64,000 nt of DNA from JBKBUF01 sp046290815 (GTDB lineage: Bacteria > Bacteroidota > Bacteroidia > Cytophagales > Cytophagaceae): assembly GCA_046290815.1 (NCBI GenBank), contig JBKBUF010000005.1:62001-126000 (forward strand). The letters are read 5' to 3'. This document shows, piece after piece, positions 36,698 to 43,679 of this stretch (position 1 is the first letter of the stretch; each line of letters opens with the position of its first letter). A program made the position numbers and the translations under genes. The notes under the pieces were generated by a model. That model worked only from the letters and a program-made list of their open reading frames with translations. It was not told the DNA's origin and did no database searches.

Positions 36698-37447
36698 TTA
36701 CCCGAACCTTCCTGTGATATAATTCTGTGTTCTTTCTTTTTTCGGGTTGGTAAATAATGTTCTGGTATCGTCGTACTCTACCAGCTCACCCATATAAAAA
36801 AAAGCAGTTTTATCACTGGTACGGGAAGCCTGTTGCATGTTATGGGTAACTATAATAATTGTATAGTTTGCCTTAAGGTGATAAATCAGTTCTTCTATTT
36901 TAACAGAAGAAATCGGATCAAGAGCCGAAGCAGGCTCATCCATTAAAAGAACAGACGGTTCTACTGCCAGCGCCCTGGCAATACAAAGTCTTTGTTGCTG
37001 TCCGCCTGACAAAGCCAATGCAGATTTTTTTAGCTTATCTTTCACCTCATTCCATAAAGCAGCTTTTACTAAGGAACTCTCAACCTTTTCTTCTATAACT
37101 TTATTATTCTTCTCTCCATTTACTCTAAGGCCATAGGCTACATTTTCAAAAATGGATTTAGGAAATGGGTTTGGTTTCTGAAAAACCATTCCGACCGTTT
37201 TCCTTAATTCGTTCACGTTTACCTTTTCGCTGTAAATATTCAGGCCATCTATTCTTATCTCGCCTTGGATTTTTACATTATCAATGAAATCATTCATTCG
37301 GTTAAACAAGCGCAGAAAGCTGGACTTTCCACAACCTGAAGGACCTATAAGAGCGGTAACAGTATTCTTTTTAATATTCATTGATATTCCTTTCAGCACA
37401 TGGTCCATGCCGTAATATAAATGAACATCTTTAGCCTCAATTTTCAT
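36698..37447 (-). CDS. pstB: Phosphate ABC transporter ATP-binding protein
   Basis: The 249-residue ABC ATPase powers phosphate uptake through PstA and PstC. Walker A is GPSGCGKSSFLRLFNRMND, the signature is LSGGQQQRLCIARALA, Walker B is VLLMDEPASALD, and the switch His is in IIIVTHNMQQA. The PstB-specific RMND, KTVGMVFQKPNPFPKSIFENV and the FTNPKKERTQNYITGRFG end are all present. It lies 20 bases after pstA. Confidence 0.98.
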   Translation of the reverse strand: MKIEAKDVHLYYGMDHVLKGISMNIKKNTVTALIGPSGCGKSSFLRLFNRMNDFIDNVKIQGEIRIDGLNIYSEKVNVNELRKTVGMVFQKPNPFPKSIFENVAYGLRVNGEKNNKVIEEKVESSLVKAALWNEVKDKLKKSALALSGGQQQRLCIARALAVEPSVLLMDEPASALDPISSVKIEELIYHLKANYTIIIVTHNMQQASRTSDKTAFFYMGELVEYDDTRTLFTNPKKERTQNYITGRFG

Positions 37448-37467
37448 TGAATTACAAAATTAATTAA

Positions 37468-38367
37468 TTACCATTTGATTTTTTTCTGCCATCTGTGACG
37501 AAGGTAAATGGCTAAACCATTCATCAGAAACGTTATTGACAACAATACTATAATAGCTGCAGCGGCATTGTCTGCAAATTCTTTTTGTGGTCTTGAAACC
37601 CAATTGAAAATCTGAATCGGCAAGACAGTAAATGAGTCCATCACACTTTCCGGAACAAAAGGTACGAAAGTTAATGCACCAATAACAATCAGAGGAGCGG
37701 TTTCTCCTACCGCTCTGGATAATGAAAGAATAACACCCGTAAATATTCCGGAGATTGCAGCAGGCAAGACCTGAAACCATATTGTTTGCCATTTGGTAGC
37801 GCCAAGTGCAAATGAACCTTCCCTGATGGATTGGGGCACAGCTTTAATTGATTCTCTCGTCGATACAATTATGATCGGCAGGATAAGAAGCGACAAAGTT
37901 AACGCTCCGGTAAGAAGACTTTCTCCCAACTTAAGCGTTCTGGCGAACAATTCAAGTCCCAACAAACCATAAATGATAGAAGGCACACCGGCAAGATTTG
38001 CAATATTTATTTCGATAAAATTGGACAACCTACCCTTTTTGTTATACTCTTCAAGATATACTCCTGCGCCAATGCCTATAGGAAAAGCAATAATTGCAGT
38101 AAGCACAAGAATCCAAAGCGTTCCTACCCAGGCAGTATAAATACCAGCAGTAGCTGCTTTTCTCGAAGGAAGCCCCATAATAAAATCCCAGTCAAGTCTG
38201 CTCAAGCCTTTAATAAGCACATCCCCCAGCAACAGCATAAGCACCAGAATACCGAATAAAGTACAACCCAATCCGAAGTATTCAAATACTTTATCCTGCA
38301 GTTCGTAAAATCTGCTCTTACTGAACCTTCTGAGTCGCCTTCTGATTTTTTTCCTAGATTTTGCCAT
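37468..38367 (-). CDS. pstA: Phosphate ABC transporter permease PstA
   Basis: The 299-residue protein has a basic N-terminal tail (MAKSRKKIRRRLRRFSKSRF) and six membrane helices. NIANLAGVPSIIYGLLGLELF and the EAA loop REGSFALGATKWQTIWFQVLPAAISGIFTGVILSLSRAVGETAP are diagnostic of PstA/PstC. Pairing with PstC is indicated by the 1-base spacing to the pstC stop. It forms half of the inner-membrane channel for phosphate. Confidence 0.97.
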   Translation of the reverse strand: MAKSRKKIRRRLRRFSKSRFYELQDKVFEYFGLGCTLFGILVLMLLLGDVLIKGLSRLDWDFIMGLPSRKAATAGIYTAWVGTLWILVLTAIIAFPIGIGAGVYLEEYNKKGRLSNFIEINIANLAGVPSIIYGLLGLELFARTLKLGESLLTGALTLSLLILPIIIVSTRESIKAVPQSIREGSFALGATKWQTIWFQVLPAAISGIFTGVILSLSRAVGETAPLIVIGALTFVPFVPESVMDSFTVLPIQIFNWVSRPQKEFADNAAAAIIVLLSITFLMNGLAIYLRHRWQKKIKW

Positions 38368-38368
38368 A

Positions 38369-39244
38369 TTACTCGTAATGTTCCTGGAATCTTTTTTTCA
38401 GATAGAAACTGATATTGTTCAATATGAATGTAATTGCAAACAGCGTCATGCCGACAGCAAATATGGTTTTGTATTCTATGCTGTCATGTGGGACGTCTCC
38501 CATACTTACCTGTACAATGTAGGTGGTCATAGTTTCAATAGGGACCAGTGGATTTAATGTGAGTCTTGGCTGCTGTCCGGCAGCTATAGCTACAATCATT
38601 GTTTCGCCTATTGCTCTTGAAAAAGCAAGAATGATAGCTACCGAAATCCCTGAAAAGGCAGAAGGCACAATCACCTTCCAGGATGTTTGAAATTTTGTTG
38701 CTCCGAGAGCAAATGAACCTTCTCTTAAAGATTTGGGAACAGCATATAAAGCATCTTCACTGAGAGAAGAAACAAGTGGAAGAATCATAATACCCATCAC
38801 TATACCGGGAGACAGTGCATTAAAACCCGCTAAATCAGGAATAATTTTCTGGAGCACAGGAGTGACGAAGACCAGTGCAAAATATCCATATACTACAGTA
38901 GGTACTGCAGCCAGTACTTCCAGCACAGGTTTAATAATGCTCCTTATTCTTGGATCTGCATATTCACTCAGGTACACCGAAATTGAAAGACCCAAGGGTA
39001 CTGCCACAATTATTGCTATGACTGTGGTAAGAAATGTCCCTGAAAGCAGGGGAAGAATGCCAAATCTTTTCTGACTGAACAAGGGTGTCCATTGTGTATC
39101 GGTAAAAAATTCAACGATGCTTACTTCAGAGAAAAAGCTAATTGTCTCTACAATTAAAACACCAATGATGCCTGCAGTCGTCAGAATGGTGATCAGACTG
39201 CATAGCATCAGTAGCTTTTCTATTATCTTTTCTTTGAGGTTCAT
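38369..39244 (-). CDS. pstC: Phosphate ABC transporter permease PstC
   Basis: Using the ATG at 39244 (MNLKEKIIEKLLMLCSLIT), the protein has 291 residues; the longer reading from 39265 begins with TTG. It has six membrane helices and the PstC signatures VLEVLAAVPTVVYGYFALVFVTP and REGSFALGATKFQTSWKVIVPSAFSGI with SRAIGETMIVAIAAG. The acidic segment FTDTQWTPLF is the usual PstC periplasmic loop. It is shorter at the N-terminus than many PstC proteins but complete. It follows pstS by 76 bases. Confidence 0.97.
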   Translation of the reverse strand: MNLKEKIIEKLLMLCSLITILTTAGIIGVLIVETISFFSEVSIVEFFTDTQWTPLFSQKRFGILPLLSGTFLTTVIAIIVAVPLGLSISVYLSEYADPRIRSIIKPVLEVLAAVPTVVYGYFALVFVTPVLQKIIPDLAGFNALSPGIVMGIMILPLVSSLSEDALYAVPKSLREGSFALGATKFQTSWKVIVPSAFSGISVAIILAFSRAIGETMIVAIAAGQQPRLTLNPLVPIETMTTYIVQVSMGDVPHDSIEYKTIFAVGMTLFAITFILNNISFYLKKRFQEHYE

Positions 39245-39320
39245 GACAGAAATAACAAATTCCAAAAATCAAATATCAACCTGTTTTGAATTTTGGAATT
39301 TGTCTATTGAATCTTAATTT

Positions 39321-40316
39321 TTATTTCAATACTTCCTCTAACTTTATTCCTACTGTGGTCTTTTTCCCTTTGAACAAGGACCCTGTTGTTCTTGCCTCAT
39401 ATCTTTTTTTAGCAAGATCATAAACTTCTTTTGAAAGCGGAATGTATTTCGCCTCAGCCACCAATTTATCTCCATTGTCAAGGTAAAATTTCACGAATTT
39501 ATCTGTGGATGGATTATTATCTGCAGCTGCTTTAGTTACATATATAAACAGCGGTCTGGACAAAGGCTGATAAGTTCCATCCTTTACTGTTTCATCTGAA
39601 GCAACGACAGGACCTTTTCCATTTTCATCCTTTTCATCATCTATTGGTACTATTTTCATCTTGCCTTTATTTTCAGTATAGTATGCAACACCAAAATAAC
39701 CTAATGCATTTTTATCGGTTGATACACCTTGTACAAGCACATTGTCATCTTCACTCGCAGTGTAATCGCCTCGGCTTGCTTTAGATTCTCCAACTATTGC
39801 TTCTGTGAAATAATCAAATGTTCCCGATTCAGTACCTGCACCAAATAGATGTATTTCTTCATCCGGCCATTCAGCTCTGATCTGGTTCCATCTTACAATT
39901 TTTCCTTGTGCAGCAGGTTCCCATATTTTTTTCAACTCTGCGACAGTAAGGAAGTCTACCCAAGTGTTTTCCGGATGTACAACAACTGCAAGTCCATCGT
40001 ATGCCACAGGAAGTTCTATATATTCAACTCCATTTGCCTGCGCAGCACTGTCTTCAGATGATTTAATCGGGCGGGAAGCTTCTGCAATATCAATTTCTTT
40101 CCTTATAAATTTTTTAAATCCACCTCCTGTTCCTGACACACCTATTGTTACTTTCACTCTGGGATTTTCTGTTCGGAATTCCTCAGCAATAGCTTCTGTA
40201 ATGGGATAAACGGTACTGGAACCATCTACTTTAACTTCATCCTTCTGTGTGTTGCAGGAGAAAAATACTGTTGCAAACAATGTTGCAGACAGCAGACTTT
40301 TAGTGTTGAATTTCAT
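39321..40316 (-). CDS. pstS: Phosphate-binding lipoprotein PstS
   Basis: The ATG at 40316 gives 331 residues with a lipoprotein signal MKFNTKSLLSATLFATVFFSC (Cys21). The phosphate-binding regions are visible: KVDGSSTVYPITEAIAEEF, VSGTGGGFKKFIRKEIDIAEASRPI and FGAGTESGTFDYFTEAIVGESKASRGDY. The longer reading from 40337 would use a TTG. Length and motifs are normal. A TAAATTTG -7 box and two CTTAACA half-sites lie upstream, so it probably has its own phosphate-controlled promoter in addition to read-through from the porin gene. Confidence 0.97.
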   Translation of the reverse strand: MKFNTKSLLSATLFATVFFSCNTQKDEVKVDGSSTVYPITEAIAEEFRTENPRVKVTIGVSGTGGGFKKFIRKEIDIAEASRPIKSSEDSAAQANGVEYIELPVAYDGLAVVVHPENTWVDFLTVAELKKIWEPAAQGKIVRWNQIRAEWPDEEIHLFGAGTESGTFDYFTEAIVGESKASRGDYTASEDDNVLVQGVSTDKNALGYFGVAYYTENKGKMKIVPIDDEKDENGKGPVVASDETVKDGTYQPLSRPLFIYVTKAAADNNPSTDKFVKFYLDNGDKLVAEAKYIPLSKEVYDLAKKRYEARTTGSLFKGKKTTVGIKLEEVLK

Positions 40317-40334
40317 TTTGTGTATGATAATAAT

Positions 40335-40342
40335 CAAATTTA
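40335..40342 (-). promoter_or_regulatory. -7 box of the pstS promoter
   Basis: Read leftward, TAAATTTG fits TAnnTTTG. The -33 region is occupied by two Pho-type half-sites (40353-40370) and has no TTTG match, as expected for an activator-dependent promoter. The start would be near 40328, giving a leader of about 12 bases. Confidence 0.55.
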
Positions 40343-40352
40343 AACAATCGAA

Positions 40353-40370
40353 TGTTAAGGAATTGTTAAG
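40353..40370 (-). promoter_or_regulatory. Two-half-site Pho box upstream of pstS
   Basis: Read leftward, CTTAACA-ATTC-CTTAACA: two identical 7-base sites with a 4-base spacer (11-base period). The nearest site starts 10 bases upstream of the -7 box, in the -33 position. The same half-site is found eight times in the array before the porin gene. The match to PhoB/PhoP-type direct repeats and the gene context support the call. Confidence 0.7.
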
Positions 40371-40404
40371 CTTTAAACATCCTGAATCATAAATAGTTAT
40401 TTAA

Positions 40405-41670
40405 TTAGTAGTTAAACTGAGCCTGAAGCCTTAAAAGATTACCCTTTTGTTGGTTTACAGGGTTTTTGGAATCTTCAAATACCCTATCTGAAATAGTATA
40501 CATTGCTACAAATTCAAAATTTGGAATAGGTTGCCATTCTATACCGAATTCATGTTCATGCACTCTATATTTTCTGGCATCCATTTCGTGCTTCTTACCT
40601 CCATGGTAATGCTGAGTTCTGATGAAAGGAATAATAACATGAGAATCACTGATCTTAATATTATACATAATCATTGCATAGCCACCCCATAAATTCTTCG
40701 CATCTATAGAATTTGTTTGAGGAGAATATTCCGGCCCTTCCCCGATTGTATATTCAGCCATAAATCCAAAGGGCTGAGGGTAGATCATAAGGCTACCTGC
40801 GACTCTTCTGTCAATAATATTATCTTCGCTTTTAACCCCGGCAGATCTGACGTCTTTTACATTGTACATCCCCTGATAAGCTTGTACACCCGGCTCAATT
40901 ATTTGATTTCCTATTTTAAACGGATAACTTAGTCTTGTTACGACATGAGAATTTTGATTGGCTTCTGGCCTGTTTGCTGTTTGACCGTTGTATAAACCAA
41001 TTCCAAACACCCCATAGTCTCCTGAGCCTTTCAATCCCGAGCTAACAAGCCATGAAAATCTTTCTCTGATTTTGGCAGGAGCCCAATAAAAGAATACACC
41101 AAGATCACGTTCGTTAGCCACGGCACTATTCAAAGCATCATTACGGTCAAGTGGGATTCTATTCTGGCTGGATTGCATATTTTCAAATCCATAAGGCACT
41201 TTGCTTTGCCCTATTCTCAACCGAAATTCTTTTTTCTTGTCAAGCGAAAGATCAAAGTAAGCATCTCTTATCTGGGACCAATGCAAACTACCTGAAGATA
41301 CTGATGATGCAAGATCGGGCTGAATGTACATATATACTCTTTCATGCACATTTCCGAAAAATATCAGACGAATCCGTCTTATAAAAAATCCTCCTCCTTC
41401 ACCTATCGACCTGTCACACTGATCACATTTAAGCTTTGGATTTGTTTCCAATAATCTGTTATACCTTACCTGAGTATAGCCTCTCATACTGATGGACTCA
41501 TACCATTTTTTCTTAACAGTTTCTTTAGGGGGCTGAGGGATAATTTCTGTTGGTTTTTGAACAGGTGCGGTATTAGTCGTATCCTGAGCAAATGTTGAGA
41601 TCTGAATGATCACGAGCAATGTAATTACTGCAAAAATCTGATTTTTCATGTTCGATATTATTTTCTTCAT
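40405..41670 (-). CDS. Phosphate-selective porin (OprO/OprP-like)
   Basis: The 421-residue outer-membrane barrel has a signal peptide ending near ISTFAQ and a proline/threonine-rich linker before the barrel. The barrel contains MRGYTQVRYNRL, FFIRRIRLIFFGNVHERVY, RIGQSKVPYGFENMQSSQNRIPLDRND and ANERDLGVFFYW, which are typical of the Porin_O_P family. It is the first gene of the phosphate operon, separated by 67 bases from pstS, so it is the likely outer-membrane entry for phosphate or polyphosphate. A CDQCD segment near residue 82 adds a Cys pair of unknown meaning. A start at 41649 (MKNQIFAV) is also possible. Confidence 0.85.
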   Translation of the reverse strand: MKKIISNMKNQIFAVITLLVIIQISTFAQDTTNTAPVQKPTEIIPQPPKETVKKKWYESISMRGYTQVRYNRLLETNPKLKCDQCDRSIGEGGGFFIRRIRLIFFGNVHERVYMYIQPDLASSVSSGSLHWSQIRDAYFDLSLDKKKEFRLRIGQSKVPYGFENMQSSQNRIPLDRNDALNSAVANERDLGVFFYWAPAKIRERFSWLVSSGLKGSGDYGVFGIGLYNGQTANRPEANQNSHVVTRLSYPFKIGNQIIEPGVQAYQGMYNVKDVRSAGVKSEDNIIDRRVAGSLMIYPQPFGFMAEYTIGEGPEYSPQTNSIDAKNLWGGYAMIMYNIKISDSHVIIPFIRTQHYHGGKKHEMDARKYRVHEHEFGIEWQPIPNFEFVAMYTISDRVFEDSKNPVNQQKGNLLRLQAQFNY

Positions 41671-41699
41671 TGTGTTAGACCGTAAATCAATCGGCGATA

Positions 41700-41707
41700 C
41701 AAATCTT
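41700..41707 (-). promoter_or_regulatory. Weak -7 box of the porin promoter
   Basis: Read leftward, AAGATTTG differs from TAnnTTTG only in its first base. It lies 29 bases upstream of the porin start and 16 bases from the nearest Pho half-site at 41724. A weak core next to an activator array fits a phosphate-starvation promoter. Confidence 0.4.
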
Positions 41708-41723
41708 GGAAGAAAATAAATCC

Positions 41724-41805
41724 TTAACCATACATTAACCGAGAGTTAACGTAAGCTTAACACGGCCTTAACAGTCCGTTAATAAAGGCTTAACAATTTC
41801 TTAAC
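41724..41805. promoter_or_regulatory. Pho-box array: eight TTAAC half-sites at exact 11-base steps
   Basis: On the + strand TTAAC starts at 41724, 41735, 41746, 41757, 41768, 41790 and 41801, with TTAAT at 41779, giving eight sites in perfect 11-base register. The best copies read CTTAACA, the half-site also found before pstS. An 11-base direct-repeat period is the known geometry of PhoB/PhoP recognition. The array covers the -33 region of the porin promoter and everything upstream of it. Confidence 0.8.
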
Positions 41806-41864
41806 ATTGGGATATTGCTTGAATAAAAAAACTGAATAAGGAGCGGGAAAAATCTGAGAATCGT

Positions 41865-43058
41865 TTAAACTTCAAGCTCTTTAATTGCCAGCCATGCCAT
41901 AAGTCCGGAACCCACTTCAAGGGCAGACTCATCAATATCGAAGGTCGGAGTGTGCACTCCTGATACAATACCTTTGGCTTCATTTCTGACACCCAGCCTG
42001 TAGAAGCAAGCGTCGATTTCCTGTGTATAATATGCAAAGTCTTCTGATGCCATCCACAGATCAAGGTCCAAAACATTTTCCTGGCCTAAATAATCCACTG
42101 CATACTGTTTCATTCTTGAAGTAAGGGCAGGATCGTTTTTAAGAAAAGGATATCCGTTGAGTATTGTAAATTCACACTCAGCACCCATACCTTCTGCAAT
42201 GCTTTCTGCCATCTTTTTCATTTTAGTATGAGCATCCTTTCTCCATTTTTCATCCAACGTACGGAACGTACCTTCAATCTTAACTTCATTAGGAATAACA
42301 TTGGTTGCTCCCTGTGCAATGAATTTTCCGAATGAAAGTACGCAGGGAGTTTTAGGATCACAGTTTCTGCTTACTATTTGTTGAAGAGCGATGATGATAT
42401 GTGAAGCGACCAAAATAGGATCAACAAGTTTATCAGGCATGGCTGCATGTCCTCCTTTACCTTTTACTGTAACATATATTTCATCTGCACTTGCCATATA
42501 CATTCCTTCTCTGAAACCTACTTTGCCTGCAGGTATTCCGGGCATTACATGCTGACCAATTATATATTTGGGATCAGGATTTTTAAGTACACCTGCCTTA
42601 ATCATCAGTGATGCCCCTCCCGGAATTTTTTCTTCTCCGGGCTGAAAAATAAATTTAACTGTTCCTTCAAACTGATCTTTAACCTGAGCAAGTATCCTTG
42701 CTGTACCAAGAAGTGAGCTTGTATGTACGTCATGTCCGCAGGCATGCATTACACCTTCATTTTTTGATTTATAAGGAACATCATTTGCTTCAATGATAGG
42801 AAGCGCATCCATGTCTGCACGAAGGGCGATTGTCTTTTTACCAGGATTTTTTCCTTTTACAATAGCAACCACACCTGTCTCAGCCACACCCTGCTGCACA
42901 TCGTCAACACCGAATGACTTTAATTTGTCAGCAACAAACCTGCAGGTATTATATTCTTCAAAGGACAATTCAGGATTGGCATGTATATGTCTTCTGTCAC
43001 CTACAGATTCCGAATGAAATTTATTTGCAAGTTCTTTGATGCGCTGGGCGAGACTCAT
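41865..43058 (-). CDS. M20 family amidohydrolase / peptidase
   Basis: The 397-residue zinc hydrolase has ALRADMDALPI (metal region), GVMHACGHDVHTSSLLGTA with two zinc ligands, and FIFQPGEEKIPGGASLMI with the catalytic-type glutamates. LVDPILVASHIIIALQQIVSRN and the dimerisation region are typical of the M20D group (N-acyl-amino-acid hydrolases such as hippurate, IAA-amino-acid or N-acetyl-diaminopimelate hydrolases). The substrate cannot be told. It is 11 bases after the SPOR lipoprotein gene in the same direction, but lacks a known partner. Confidence 0.9.
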   Translation of the reverse strand: MSLAQRIKELANKFHSESVGDRRHIHANPELSFEEYNTCRFVADKLKSFGVDDVQQGVAETGVVAIVKGKNPGKKTIALRADMDALPIIEANDVPYKSKNEGVMHACGHDVHTSSLLGTARILAQVKDQFEGTVKFIFQPGEEKIPGGASLMIKAGVLKNPDPKYIIGQHVMPGIPAGKVGFREGMYMASADEIYVTVKGKGGHAAMPDKLVDPILVASHIIIALQQIVSRNCDPKTPCVLSFGKFIAQGATNVIPNEVKIEGTFRTLDEKWRKDAHTKMKKMAESIAEGMGAECEFTILNGYPFLKNDPALTSRMKQYAVDYLGQENVLDLDLWMASEDFAYYTQEIDACFYRLGVRNEAKGIVSGVHTPTFDIDESALEVGSGLMAWLAIKELEV

Positions 43059-43069
43059 AAAAATGGTTG

Positions 43070-43579
43070 TTACTTAGCGATGATATTTATTTGATCAGGG
43101 ACAATCTTGGCTTCAGGAAATTCTTTCCTGAGCTTGACATAGAGATTTTGTGCCTCCAATTTATCATAACAGTCACCCACCTTTACTCTGAAAGTAGGTT
43201 GCTTATATTGGGGATAGATTGCGGCATCAGGAACCACTTTGTACACGCGCTCCCTGACCTTTGTGGCCTCAGCACTACTGTTTCCGGTATACACTAATAC
43301 CCTGTAACCTTCTGCCATTTTTATTCTACTGTTTTTGGCAGCAACCGAGTCCATTCTTACATTTACCTTTGTGGTTACATCATTTTCTATCTTCACGGCA
43401 GATTTTTCCTGCATAGGTGCAGGCTTTTCAGTCTCTGCTTTGTATTCATATTTTGGCCTTACAGATGAAAGGTCTTCCTGATACTTTTTATTATCCTTTG
43501 ATTTTTGCGCTTTTCCTGAGGTGCAGGACGCCAGGATAAGCAGCAGGAAAAGCGAACCGATTTGAATGACTTTTTGCAT
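43070..43579 (-). CDS. SPOR-domain lipoprotein
   Basis: The 169-residue protein has a lipoprotein signal MQKVIQIGSLFLLLILASC (Cys19), a charged linker and a C-terminal SPOR-like domain (about residues 92-168: GYRVLVYTGNSSAEATKVRERV and YKQPTFRVKVGDCYDKLEAQNLY). SPOR domains bind glycan strands stripped of stem peptides at division sites. It is therefore an envelope protein possibly acting in division or cell-wall remodelling, which is inference. It lies between secA and the M20 gene. Confidence 0.85.
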   Translation of the reverse strand: MQKVIQIGSLFLLLILASCTSGKAQKSKDNKKYQEDLSSVRPKYEYKAETEKPAPMQEKSAVKIENDVTTKVNVRMDSVAAKNSRIKMAEGYRVLVYTGNSSAEATKVRERVYKVVPDAAIYPQYKQPTFRVKVGDCYDKLEAQNLYVKLRKEFPEAKIVPDQINIIAK

Positions 43580-43608
43580 GACTATGATTTGGCTTCGGAA
43601 GTTTAAAC

Positions 43609-43648
43609 CGTCATTTCAAATTCATGAAAAAGCGGATTTGAAATGACG
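43609..43648. repeat. Perfect 13-base inverted repeat upstream of the SPOR gene
   Basis: CGTCATTTCAAAT (43609-43621) and ATTTGAAATGACG (43636-43648) pair perfectly across a 14-base loop. There is no T-run, so a simple terminator is unlikely. It sits between the secA stop and the SPOR gene start and may be an mRNA hairpin or a protein site. Confidence 0.55.
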
Positions 43649-43679
43649 ATTACATTAAAGCAAATTTAAATGTTCGCTT

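Noticed and set aside
37460..37792. 110-residue frame overlapping pstA
   Set aside because: It lies wholly in the pstA coding region in another frame, lacks a recognisable domain and has scattered Cys and Tyr as expected from a shadow frame.
41801..42076. 91-residue frame at the 3' end of the M20 gene
   Set aside because: It is mostly within the peptidase coding sequence in another frame and ends inside the Pho array; no signal or domain.
43064..43297. 76-residue frame over the SPOR gene, opposite strand
   Set aside because: It is a shadow of a real gene; SPOR motifs are on the other strand.
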